64,000 bases of DNA, from NCBI GenBank assembly GCA_045576235.1, contig JAZNGA010000004.1, positions 1 to 64,000 of the forward strand, read 5' to 3'. Shown piece by piece: positions 1-7,159 of the stretch (the first letter of the stretch is position 1; the number at the start of each line of letters is the position of its first letter). The translations under genes and the position numbers were made by a program. The DNA comes from SIG437 sp045576235 (lineage in GTDB: Bacteria > Bacillota > Clostridia > UBA1381 > UBA9506). The notes below the pieces were generated by a model. That model saw only the letters and a program-made list of their open reading frames with translations, made no database searches and was not told the DNA's origin.

Positions 1-1
1 G

Positions 2-154
2 GAAGAGAGCGGAGAAGAAGAACAGGCAATGCCGACACCTGACACGGTTAAGGCAGCAACGCTTGTCGTGACGACAATACCGATTATTATGGTATATCCG
101 TTCTTGCAGAAATACTTCATCAAAGGTGTAACTTTGGGCGCAGTTAAAGGTTGA
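2..154 (+). CDS. Carbohydrate ABC transporter permease, C-terminal fragment (window-truncated)
   Basis: An open frame enters from the left edge and ends at TGA 152-154, giving the last 50 residues of a protein. The tail contains PIIMVYPFLQKYFIKG followed by GAVKG. This is the usual C-terminus of YtcP/LplC-type sugar ABC permeases (MalG-like inner-membrane subunits that partner another permease, a solute-binding protein and an ATPase). The last transmembrane segment is the hydrophobic stretch before FLQKYF. The partners must lie left of the window. A strong intrinsic terminator follows about 50 bases later, so this is probably the last gene of its operon. The substrate cannot be read from this fragment. 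Confidence 0.8.
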   Translation, partial: EESGEEEQAMPTPDTVKAATLVVTTIPIIMVYPFLQKYFIKGVTLGAVKG

Positions 155-201
155 TTTTCAGAAGAAAAGAAGACTGATTATGATTTAAAACAATTCAGAC
201 G

Positions 202-232
202 GACGGTTGCAGAATCTGCAACCGTCTTTTTT
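202..232 (+). terminator. Intrinsic terminator after the ABC permease
   Basis: An 11-12 bp perfect stem (202-213 with 215-226) has a very short loop and runs into a T tract. It ends the transporter operon. Confidence 0.9.
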
Positions 233-303
233 GTTATCTCCACGAGAATAGCTAAAAAGGACGGATTTAACTGTTAGCCAGAACAGAAAACAACACAAAT
301 ATA

Positions 304-332
304 TTGCAAAAAGTGGATATGAGTGGTATAAT
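304..332 (+). promoter_or_regulatory. Sigma-A type promoter
   Basis: TTGCAA at 304-309, a 17-base spacer and TATAAT at 327-332. It lies upstream of the gene remnant at 457 and the acyltransferase at 652, with no terminator between them, so it may now drive the acyltransferase. Apart from this promoter and the remnant, nothing is recognisable between 233 and 651. Confidence 0.6.
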
Positions 333-456
333 GATTTGGAGTGGAGACAGACTTTGAGATTATGTAGTTTTCTGTGTTTTAGAACTGTAAAGTTAATAGT
401 CGTTAACTCAAAAATATGGCGTGTTGTTTTATCAATATTATCAGGAGATGTTATTT

Positions 457-586
457 ATGAGAGCAGGATTTTCAAAGGTTTGCATCAACCCGTCCGATAG
501 TGGGTTATTATGAATAAAGGCTTGTGAAAGGAATTCACGATGATATTATTGTTGAGGGTATGATAAAGCTTTTAAATGAAATTTAA
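457..586 (+). pseudogene. Degraded 5' remnant of a neutral/alkaline ceramidase-like gene
   Basis: After a ribosome-binding site (AGGAG near 443), ATG 457 opens MRAGFSKVCINP and hits a stop within 19 codons. In another frame the next bases read IVGYYE, a stop, then RLVKGIHDDIIVEG. Joined, these resemble the first ~40 residues of the neutral/alkaline non-lysosomal ceramidase-like family, which typically starts with an AGFxxxxITPP...GY.E segment followed by a G.DD.. stretch. A frameshift, an in-frame stop and loss of the rest of the gene mark it as a remnant. The family assignment rests on pattern memory over a short stretch. Confidence 0.5.
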
Positions 587-651
587 TTGAAACAGTGGCT
601 GCATCTGAAAAATGCAACAAGCAAACCGACTGATATGACGGAGGTGAAGGC

Positions 652-1941
652 ATGAAAAAAACAGAAAGAAAAGCACTTAGCTGGACAAAGCTTGACAATG
701 CGGCTAAAATCTATCCTGCGGCAAGGAGAAGGAACTGGAGCAATGTGTTCCGCGAGTCTGCAACTCTGACAGAAGAGATTGATAAAGCCGTGCTTTCGTC
801 TGCGCTCAAAGTCGTTGTGAAAAGATTTCCAACCATTGCGGCGAGACTCAGAAAGGGCGCTTTCTGGTATTATCTTCAGGAGATTGAAAATCCCCCTGAG
901 ATAATGGATGAATATAGCTATCCGCTTACATTTATGAGCAAAAAAGATGTGCGAAACTGTGCCTTCCGTGTGCTTACATATAAAAACAGAATTGCAGTCG
1001 AGTTTTTTCATTCTTTGACAGACGGAACAGGTGCGCTTGTGTTTTTAAAAAATCTGGTTGCTGAATATCTTGAGCAAAAATATGGTATTTCCGTGCCTTT
1101 TGAAGAAGGGATAGTTGATAGACACGAGGCGCCCTGCAAGGAGGAAACGGAAGATTGTTTCTTAAAGGTGGCAGGTGATGTTCCCCTGCCGAGAAGGGAC
1201 ACAAATGCGTGGCGCATGAGTGGTGAGGCTGAAGCTGATGGCTTTTTGAATCTCACTTGCTTTAAACTTCCTGTTAAAGAGGTTTTGGAAAAGGCGCATG
1301 AACATAACACCACTCTCACAATATTTTTAAGTGCTGTCTTGATGAAAGCGCTTCTTTCTATGCAGAAGGAAAAGACTCCGTCTTTAAAAAAACAAAAAAG
1401 AATAAAACTGTTAATTCCCGTGAATTTAAGGAATCTATATCCATATAAAACATTGAGAAATTTTGCAATGTTCACGATTCCTGAAATAGACCCAAGACTC
1501 GGGGAATATTCGATAGATGAAATCATAAAAGTTGTTTATCACAAGATGGGAACGGAGGTCACTCCAAAGCATATGAGCCGTGTCATTGCGGCAAATGTAA
1601 AAGATGAGAAAAATATGCTTTTAAGAATTGTTCCGTTGCCGATTAAAAACGCGGTGATGAAAGCGGTGTTTGACAGTGTGGGCGAATGTAAGGCTTGTCT
1701 TAATCTCTCAAATCTTGGGCTTGTAAAGCTGCCTGACATTATGAAAAAATATGTGACGCGAATGGATTTTATTCTTGGTGTTCAGGCGACTGCACCATAT
1801 AACTGCGGAGTCATATCTTACGGCGACACCGTGTATGTTAATTTTATTAGAAATATATCAAGCCCCGACTTAGAGCGACGTTTTTATCGTGAGCTTAAGA
1901 CGCTTGGAGTTGAAGCGGTTTTGCAAAGCAACAGAAAGTGA
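652..1941 (+). CDS. Condensation-domain-like acyltransferase (alcohol acetyltransferase/PapA5 type)
   Basis: This 429-residue protein is likely a soluble acyl-CoA-dependent O-acyltransferase of the condensation-domain superfamily. The key motif is HSLTDGTG near residue 119, matching the HxxxDG active site in which the histidine is the general base. The N-terminal half (WSNVFRESA, then KRFPTIAARLRKG) and the C-terminal half (NLSNLG, then DFILG) follow the two-lobe plan of alcohol acetyltransferase or PapA5-like enzymes. ATG 652 has a good ribosome-binding site (GGAGGTG). It is followed after 10 bases by a DUF6320 gene, so the two are probably co-translated. The acyl acceptor is unknown. It is too short to be part of a peptide synthetase. 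Confidence 0.7.
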   Translation: MKKTERKALSWTKLDNAAKIYPAARRRNWSNVFRESATLTEEIDKAVLSSALKVVVKRFPTIAARLRKGAFWYYLQEIENPPEIMDEYSYPLTFMSKKDVRNCAFRVLTYKNRIAVEFFHSLTDGTGALVFLKNLVAEYLEQKYGISVPFEEGIVDRHEAPCKEETEDCFLKVAGDVPLPRRDTNAWRMSGEAEADGFLNLTCFKLPVKEVLEKAHEHNTTLTIFLSAVLMKALLSMQKEKTPSLKKQKRIKLLIPVNLRNLYPYKTLRNFAMFTIPEIDPRLGEYSIDEIIKVVYHKMGTEVTPKHMSRVIAANVKDEKNMLLRIVPLPIKNAVMKAVFDSVGECKACLNLSNLGLVKLPDIMKKYVTRMDFILGVQATAPYNCGVISYGDTVYVNFIRNISSPDLERRFYRELKTLGVEAVLQSNRK

Positions 1942-1951
1942 GGAATAAATA

Positions 1952-2644
1952 ATGTATTGTATAAATTGTGGGGCTCAACTCGAAACAAGTGAAGAGATTT
2001 GTCCTTTGTGCAGCACAAAGGTCTATCATCCCGACATCACCATAGAGAAAGAAAAACAGATGTATCCTATAGGCAGGATGCCCGAGAAAAAGCGCTGTTC
2101 TTCTGCGCTCAACGGGGCAATTATAATAATGTTTCTCATTCCTGTTGTGGTGTCATTTCTGGCAGATTTTCATTTTGATAAAGAAATCAAATGGTTTGGC
2201 TATGTTTTGGGAGCTTTAGTCATGGGCTACACGGCGTTTGCTCTTCCATTGTGGTTTGATAAGCCTAATCCGGTTATTTTTACGCCATGCATTGTTGCAG
2301 AAACAATAGCGTATCTTCTATATATAAACTGCATAACGGGCGGAGACTGGTTTTTGAGCTTTGCGTTTCCCGTGACACTGGGATTTGGAATTGTTGCAAC
2401 CGCAGTTGTGACATTGCTTTTCTATCTTAAAAAAGGTAAGCTTTACATATGGGGCGGGGCGTTTGTTTTAAGCGGTGGACTTATTATGTTGACAGAGTTT
2501 TTAATTTCAGGAACCTTTGGCATTAAATTTTTTGGTTGGTCGCTTTATCCGCTGTCTGTGCTCGTTTTGCTTGGAGGGCTGATGTTTTATCTGGCAATCA
2601 ATAAATCTGCAAGAGAAGTTATGGAGAGAAAGCTATTCTTTTAA
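1952..2644 (+). CDS. Zinc-ribbon integral membrane protein, DUF6320 family
   Basis: This 230-residue protein opens with a zinc ribbon (CINCGAQL, then CPLCSTKVY; two CxxC pairs in the first 25 residues). After a short cytosolic linker come about six hydrophobic segments between residues 50 and 220 (for example IIIMFLIPVVVSFLA and SVLVLLGGLMFYLAI). This matches the DUF6320 architecture. No enzymatic motif is visible. It follows the acyltransferase by 10 bases, a pairing I recall from other Clostridia, so it may anchor or regulate an acylation step at the membrane. That role is inference. Confidence 0.7.
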   Translation: MYCINCGAQLETSEEICPLCSTKVYHPDITIEKEKQMYPIGRMPEKKRCSSALNGAIIIMFLIPVVVSFLADFHFDKEIKWFGYVLGALVMGYTAFALPLWFDKPNPVIFTPCIVAETIAYLLYINCITGGDWFLSFAFPVTLGFGIVATAVVTLLFYLKKGKLYIWGGAFVLSGGLIMLTEFLISGTFGIKFFGWSLYPLSVLVLLGGLMFYLAINKSAREVMERKLFF

Positions 2645-2671
2645 TTGTGCATATAGATTTTCCGGAGGACT

Positions 2672-2968
2672 ATGTTATGGTTTGAAATTTATTAAAAGAA
2701 AAAAGCGGCTGAAGAAATCAATGCAGATTTTGTCATTCCGTCCGGAGAGCTTTTTCAAAAACTTATTGCATCAGGAATTGAGAAAGTACATAGAGACACA
2801 TTTCATGCGAGTTTGGGACTTGGCAGATATGCACTTGGATTGCTTTGGTATTCTATTATTTCAGCTAATGATGTTAAGAACAATGCTTTTTGCAATTTCG
2901 ATGAAGAAATATCTGAAGAAGAAATAGCAATAGCGAAAGAATGTGTTGCAGAAATCGGTTGCATATAA
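2672..2968 (+). pseudogene. 3' remnant of a DUF4886 (SGNH-hydrolase-like) gene
   Basis: From 2696 to 2968 one frame reads AAEEINADFVIPSGELF, then VHRDTFHASLGLGRYALGL, then a C-terminal helix ending EIGCI and TAA. This is the end of a DUF4886 protein; the HxDxxHxS-like segment carries the family's C-terminal catalytic His/Asp region. A ribosome-binding site (GGAGG at 2664) and ATG at 2672 precede it, but that frame stops within eight codons, and the N-terminal GDS block is missing. It is a truncated, untranslatable leftover. Its stop codon lies inside a copy of the local intergenic repeat. Confidence 0.65.
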
Positions 2969-2996
2969 ACCTTATGTGTCGCAATCACTAAAAAAC
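2959..2996. repeat. Intergenic repeat, copy 1
   Basis: This 38-base element closely matches 3793-3830 (shared core TAAACCTTATGTGTCGCAAT) and resembles 4509-4540 more loosely. It sits at the junction between the DUF4886 remnant and the AlkD-like gene. Confidence 0.6.
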
Positions 2997-3029
2997 CATT
3001 GAATCTAAAGAGTCTCTACCGCATAAGAG

Positions 3030-3710
3030 GTGATTACTATAAAGAGGATAATACAACAAGAACTTTTATCGATGGGTGAAGAAAACTACAGAGAATTCAG
3101 TTCTAAACTTATGCCCACAGTAGAAAAGAGCAAAGTCATAGGAATACGCACTCCGATTTTAAGAAAGTATGCAAAAGAGCTGAAAGGCTATGAAGGCTTT
3201 CTAGACGACCTTCCTCATAAATACTTTGAAGAAAATAACCTTCACGCTTTTCTGATTGAAAGAGAACGGGATTTTGACAGATGTATAGAATTGATTGAAG
3301 CTTTTTTGCCTTACATAGACAATTGGGCAACCTGTGACAGTATGAAACCCAGGGCATTAAAAAAAGAGCCTGAAAAACTGCTGAAACATATAAAAAAATG
3401 GATTGAGTCAAAAGATGTTTACGCAGTAAGATATGGAATAAATTTATTGATGAGCTTTTATTTGGATGACAGTTTTGATGAAGATTATCTTAGCCTTGTT
3501 GCAAATGTCAAATCAGATGAATATTACATCAATATGATGCGAGCGTGGTATTTTGCAACCGCACTTGCAAAACGATATAATGAGACTTTGCCTTATATGG
3601 AAAACAATCTGCTTGATATATGGACACATAATAAAACAATACGAAAAGCGATTGAAAGCTTCAGAATTTCAAGAGAACAAAAAGTATATTTGAAAACTTT
3701 AAAAAGGTAA
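3030..3710 (+). CDS. DNA alkylation repair protein (AlkD-like HEAT-repeat glycosylase)
   Basis: This 226-residue protein has the family's hallmark N-terminal block (ENYREFSSKLMPT, then GIRTPILRKYAKEL) and a central NWATCDSMKP segment, followed by paired helices. AlkD-type enzymes remove bulky or cationic alkylated bases using a HEAT-like helical solenoid, and the length is typical. The only upstream start in frame is GTG 3030, preceded very closely by AAGAGG. The first six residues may derive from the adjacent repeat, so the true start is uncertain. It looks like a lone gene between repeat copies. Whether it is catalytically active cannot be judged from sequence alone. Confidence 0.8.
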   Translation: MITIKRIIQQELLSMGEENYREFSSKLMPTVEKSKVIGIRTPILRKYAKELKGYEGFLDDLPHKYFEENNLHAFLIERERDFDRCIELIEAFLPYIDNWATCDSMKPRALKKEPEKLLKHIKKWIESKDVYAVRYGINLLMSFYLDDSFDEDYLSLVANVKSDEYYINMMRAWYFATALAKRYNETLPYMENNLLDIWTHNKTIRKAIESFRISREQKVYLKTLKR

Positions 3711-3761
3711 ATCAGACTTGATTTTTGCCCTGGTTTGATACGAGTAAGAATAATGTCGATA

Positions 3762-3788
3762 AAAGCCTCCCTTTACACAAGGGAGCCT
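3762..3788. repeat. Palindromic intergenic repeat
   Basis: CTCCCTT pairs with AAGGGAG across a short loop, just before repeat copy 2. A related palindrome occurs at 4561-4600. It may also act as a weak terminator for the AlkD-like gene, although no T run follows. Confidence 0.55.
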
Positions 3789-3792
3789 TAAT

Positions 3793-3830
3793 TTGCATCT
3801 AAACCTTATGTGTCGCAATGGCGAAAAAAC
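3793..3830. repeat. Intergenic repeat, copy 2
   Basis: Close match to 2959-2996 over the whole 38 bases, with a few differences. It directly follows the palindrome at 3762-3788. Confidence 0.6.
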
Positions 3831-3880
3831 TTTGCAGTTAAACTGTTTGTCACTTATTAACCTTGAAGGAGGACAAAAAT

Positions 3881-4507
3881 ATGAAAAGGATTGAACACAG
3901 AGAAGAAAAATGGGAATTTCCATTTGTTGAATATTCGGTCGAGACTAAAACGGAAAAAATTCCATTGATTGTTCAGCTGCATGGTGCAGGAGAAAGGGGA
4001 TCCGGCAGGGAAGATCTTGAAAAGGTAGATATACATGGATTTTCAAAATATCTTAAAAATGCGGAGCATAGTTGCATTGTAATTATGCCCCAATGTCCTG
4101 AAGATACTTTTTGGGCAGCGCGAGTGGAATCAATTGTGAAATTTGTTGAACATTTAATAAAAGAATTTAATGTAGATGAAGATAGAGTATATTTAACAGG
4201 CTTGAGTATGGGCGGTTATGGAACATGGTTTACCTCTATGGCGAGACCGGATTTGTTTGCTGCAATCGCACCGGTTTGCGGTGGCGGAATGGCTTGGAAT
4301 GCAGAAGTTTTGAAAATGCCCATATGGGCATTTCATGGTGCAGATGACACTGTTGTTAGCCCGACACAATCGGATGAAATGGTTTCAGCCCTTAGAGAAA
4401 ACGGAGCAGATGTGACATATAGCAGACTTGAAGGGATAGGACACGATGTTTGGGAAAACGCTTATAATAAAGAATTATTAGAGTGGTTATTAAGCAAAAA
4501 AAGGTAG
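3881..4507 (+). CDS. Alpha/beta-hydrolase esterase (dienelactone hydrolase/carboxylesterase type)
   Basis: This 208-residue cytosolic hydrolase shows a complete catalytic triad: the nucleophile elbow GLSMGG (Ser109), an acidic residue in HGADDTVV (Asp156 or Asp155), and IGHDVW (His188). The oxyanion-hole segment is VQLHGAGERG. No signal peptide is present. It resembles the single-domain esterases often annotated as phospholipase/carboxylesterase or poly(3-hydroxybutyrate) depolymerase-like. ATG 3881 was chosen because GAAGGAGG lies 7 bases upstream; an upstream in-frame TTG at 3863 overlaps that site. It is flanked by intergenic repeats on both sides. The physiological ester is unknown. Confidence 0.8.
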   Translation: MKRIEHREEKWEFPFVEYSVETKTEKIPLIVQLHGAGERGSGREDLEKVDIHGFSKYLKNAEHSCIVIMPQCPEDTFWAARVESIVKFVEHLIKEFNVDEDRVYLTGLSMGGYGTWFTSMARPDLFAAIAPVCGGGMAWNAEVLKMPIWAFHGADDTVVSPTQSDEMVSALRENGADVTYSRLEGIGHDVWENAYNKELLEWLLSKKR

Positions 4508-4857
4508 TTTTGCGACATCTAAACCATCTGTCCCGCATAAAGTTTGAGATGAAAGGGACAAGAAGCCTCCCTTGCAAAGCCGTCCTTCAGGCAAGGGAGC
4601 ATGGGCGTGGTGCAGACTACGACTAAAAACTTTCGTGGGCTCCGAATTAGCTGTGCTTTTTTGCAAGCATCTTTGAAAAAATATTTATCAGCAGCGCACT
4701 TCTTATTTCCGATATTTACATATCAGACATAGCAGGAGCTTCTGCGATAGCTGTTGCAAACGGAATTATGTTTTGCGTGAATTCAAGTTGCGGCTGAAAT
4801 GACATTATAGCACTGATGGTGAGAAAAATTCAAAAATTAACATAGGAAAGGTTATAA
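4508..4857. other. Intergenic repeat debris without a recognisable gene
   Basis: The stretch opens with a diverged copy of the local repeat (4509-4540), followed by the palindrome at 4561-4600. Between about 4610 and 4830 both strands hold short open stretches with protein-like composition (plus strand: ISDIYISDIAG then ASAIAVANGIMF, ending at a TGA; minus strand interrupted by stops). They are too short and broken to name. It probably contains a decayed gene plus repeats. Confidence 0.4.
4561..4600. repeat. Palindromic intergenic repeat, second copy
   Basis: CTCCCTTGC pairs with GCAAGGGAG over a 15-base loop. It shares the AAGCCTCCCTT arm with the element at 3762-3788. Confidence 0.55.
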
Positions 4858-5346
4858 ATGATACGATTAGCTGAAAAAAACGATATGGGCAGAATTTTGG
4901 AAATTTATTCTGTTGCAAGAAAATTTATGAGATTAAACGGAAACCCAACACAGTGGAGCGGAAAATATCCTGATGAGGAAGTTTTGCTTGATGACATAGA
5001 AAACGGACATCTTTTTGTTGTCACAGACGATGCAGGTGGCGTTTGCGGTTGTTTTGCATTAATCGGCGGTGAGGACCCGACTTATAGATATATTGACGGC
5101 GCGTGGAAATCCGACGCACCTTATGGTGCGATACATCGTGTTGCAAGCGATGGCACGCGAAGAGGGATTTTTGGCGAGTGTGTCGCGTTTGCGAGAGAAA
5201 GGTTTGACCATTTGCGCATCGACACACATAATGATAACCTGCCGATGCAACATGTGATTTTAAAAAACTGCTTTGAACACACAGGAATTATTTACCTTGA
5301 AGATGGCTCTCCGAGAAGGGCATATGAGTGGATAGCTGAGATGTGA
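4858..5346 (+). CDS. GNAT family N-acetyltransferase
   Basis: This 162-residue single-domain protein has the GNAT layout: an N-terminal IRLAEKNDMGRILEIY helix, a central beta strand (HLFVVTDDAGGVCGCFAL), then an acyl-CoA-binding loop region around TRRGIFGECVAFARER, and a C-terminal LKNCFEHTG segment. It would transfer an acetyl group from acetyl-CoA to an unknown amine. The A-motif loop is a degenerate form of the R/Q-x-x-G-x-G/A pattern but is in the right place. ATG 4858 follows AGGAAAGG. No operon partner is evident, since an AraC-type regulator starts 124 bases later with its own strong ribosome-binding site. Confidence 0.8.
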   Translation: MIRLAEKNDMGRILEIYSVARKFMRLNGNPTQWSGKYPDEEVLLDDIENGHLFVVTDDAGGVCGCFALIGGEDPTYRYIDGAWKSDAPYGAIHRVASDGTRRGIFGECVAFARERFDHLRIDTHNDNLPMQHVILKNCFEHTGIIYLEDGSPRRAYEWIAEM

Positions 5347-5470
5347 TGTGTAGAGCAAAAGGCTTATGATTTTATAGACAAACGCTGTGACATTAAAGAT
5401 TTTAAAAGAATAATTATTGTTTTTTATGATGAACTGATGTTAAATATGATAATGAACGGGGGATGGACAT

Positions 5471-6289
5471 ATGAAAAATGTGGAATATAGGGCATTTACA
5501 AGCAATAAAATAATCTATAGACACAGGTTTTCGTTGATTGACGAAACAAACAGAAAGTATGTTGGAGAGCATTATCACGATGTGTGTGAAATTTTGTTTT
5601 TAAAGCAGGGAGATATGTTATACACAGTCGAGGGAGAAGAATATGACATAAAAAAGAATAGTCTCATACTCACTCGAGCCGGCAACTCACATAGCATAAA
5701 GCTTAACAGCGAGACTTATGAAAGATATAATATTTTGTTTGATGAGTCAATTTTGTCACCTGAAGTTTTTGAAATGCTTGAAAAAAGTGAAACTGTTATC
5801 AGTTTGGAAGGGAATAATTTTGTCGAAAAGCTTTTCAGGAGAATTGATTTTTATTGCGAGCATTTTTCTGAAGGAATTTTGAAAATTATGATAAAAAATG
5901 TGATAGAAGAAATTTTATGCAACGCCTTCCTGACAGAAAATATGTTATATTTTGATAATCCTGTTATGAAAAATATCATTGAATATATTAATAATAATCT
6001 GACAAATCAGCTTGACCTGGATTCGCTTTGCAATGAATTTTTCATCAGCAAAAGCTATCTGCATAAGCAGTTTGTAAAATATTTAAACACGAGTCCAAAA
6101 AAATATATCATATCAAAGCGTCTTATGATGGCACACCACGCCATCAAGTTGGGCGGCAAGCCGACTGAAGTGTTTAGCGAGTGTGGTTTTTCGGATTACT
6201 CAAATTTTTATCGTGAATATAAAAGTCATTTTGGCATTTCTCCTTCAGAAAAGAGGGGGAGGGGTAAGGATAATGTTATTTTGTCGTGA
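5471..6289 (+). CDS. AraC family transcriptional regulator with N-terminal cupin domain
   Basis: This 272-residue protein has a cupin-like sensory half (residues ~15-100; HYHDVCEIL and GDMLYTVEGEEY) and a C-terminal double helix-turn-helix (residues ~170-265). The first helix-turn-helix is around LDSLCNEFFISKSYLHKQF and the second around FSECGFSDYSNFYREYKSHF, the standard AraC/XylS signature. Such proteins usually activate sugar-utilisation genes in response to a small ligand bound by the cupin. ATG 5471 has a strong site (GGGGGA). No obvious sugar operon adjoins it in this window, so its target is unknown. Confidence 0.88.
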   Translation: MKNVEYRAFTSNKIIYRHRFSLIDETNRKYVGEHYHDVCEILFLKQGDMLYTVEGEEYDIKKNSLILTRAGNSHSIKLNSETYERYNILFDESILSPEVFEMLEKSETVISLEGNNFVEKLFRRIDFYCEHFSEGILKIMIKNVIEEILCNAFLTENMLYFDNPVMKNIIEYINNNLTNQLDLDSLCNEFFISKSYLHKQFVKYLNTSPKKYIISKRLMMAHHAIKLGGKPTEVFSECGFSDYSNFYREYKSHFGISPSEKRGRGKDNVILS

Positions 6290-6355
6290 TGAAAAGAAAT
6301 TTGAAGACAAGAAGCTTTATTAACGATGTTAATCTAAAATTAATATAATATTTAT

Positions 6356-6383
6356 TTGCATCTTCATTTTGTTGTGATATAAT
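6356..6383 (+). promoter_or_regulatory. Sigma-A type promoter of the CBS-domain gene
   Basis: TTGCAT at 6356-6361, a 16-base spacer and TATAAT at 6378-6383, 33 bases before the ATG. Confidence 0.65.
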
Positions 6384-6415
6384 TATGATGTAATGATGAT
6401 TGACAGGGTGATGTT

Positions 6416-6850
6416 ATGAATATATTATTTTTTTTAATTCCTAAAAACAAGGTGGCCTACATTTATGATGATTTCACATTGCGTCAGACGCTTGAGAAAA
6501 TGGAGCATCATAAATATTCAGCTATTCCCGTTCTTACGCGTGATGGAAAATATTCAGGGACGATTACGGAAGGCGACATTTTGTGGGCTCTTAAGAATAA
6601 TCATTCGCTGAATCTGAAAAACTCTGAAAGCACGATGATTTCATCAATACCGAGAAAGCTTGAAATAGCCCCTGTTAATGCACAGGCGGAGATGAAGGAC
6701 CTTATTAAAAAAGCGATGAATCAGAATTTTGTCCCCGTGATTGATGACTGGGGTTCGTTTATTGGTATAGTGACAAGAAAAGACATTATAGAATTTTGCT
6801 ATAATCACTCAAATTTGGCAGAAGAAGCGAAGCTCAGAGAGGCAAATTAA
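6416..6850 (+). CDS. CBS-domain protein
   Basis: This 144-residue protein consists of two CBS motifs and nothing else: residues ~15-65 (LEKMEHHKYSAIPVLTRDGKY then GTITEGDILWAL) and ~80-135 (IKKAMNQNFVPVIDDWGSFI then GIVTRKDII). A tandem CBS pair (Bateman module) typically binds adenosine nucleotides and acts as a sensor of cellular energy or second messengers. There is no fused effector domain, so it probably regulates a partner in trans. It has its own promoter and is followed by a tRNA gene. Confidence 0.85.
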   Translation: MNILFFLIPKNKVAYIYDDFTLRQTLEKMEHHKYSAIPVLTRDGKYSGTITEGDILWALKNNHSLNLKNSESTMISSIPRKLEIAPVNAQAEMKDLIKKAMNQNFVPVIDDWGSFIGIVTRKDIIEFCYNHSNLAEEAKLREAN

Positions 6851-6917
6851 TTTTTAGACTGCTTGATTTTTTTGCTTTGGTAGTATATAATAATTTTGTT
6901 TTTAATGGTTGAATCAG

Positions 6918-6993
6918 GCGCCCGTAGCTCAGTGGATAGAGTGGCAGACTTCGAATCTGCGCGTCGGGAGTTCGAACCTCTCCGGGCGTGCCA
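6918..6993 (+). tRNA. tRNA-Arg (anticodon TCG), CCA encoded
   Basis: A cloverleaf can be drawn. The acceptor stem is GCGCCCG paired with CGGGCGT, followed by discriminator G and CCA at 6991-6993. The D arm is near TAGCTCAGTGGATAGAG. The anticodon stem is GCAGA/TCTGC with loop CTTCGAA, placing TCG at 6951-6953. The T arm contains GTTCGAAC. It reads CGA arginine codons, and wobble may extend this. Confidence 0.95.
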
Positions 6994-6995
6994 GA

Positions 6996-7025
6996 AAAAA
7001 GACAAGCTTTGACTTGTCTTTTTTT
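6996..7025 (+). terminator. Intrinsic terminator after tRNA-Arg
   Basis: AAGACAAG pairs with CTTGTCTT across a 6-base loop, followed by a T run. It ends the tRNA transcript. Confidence 0.85.
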
Positions 7026-7089
7026 AGTTGTATTCTGCTTTTTCATCTATATAAATTTCCTAAGGATAAATAAATTTGTCATTTCGTTG

Positions 7090-7118
7090 TTGTATTTTAA
7101 AAAAGCAGATGATATAAT
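7090..7118 (+). promoter_or_regulatory. Sigma-A type promoter of the GT4 gene
   Basis: TTGTAT at 7090-7095, a 17-base spacer and TATAAT at 7113-7118, 41 bases before the start codon. Confidence 0.65.
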
Positions 7119-7159
7119 ATAGCTGATGCGATGTTTTTCAGCATATGGGGTGAATTATT

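Noticed and set aside
2682..2927. An 81-codon plus-strand ORF
   Set aside because: It reads the DUF4886 remnant out of frame; the recognisable protein sequence is in another frame with no valid start.
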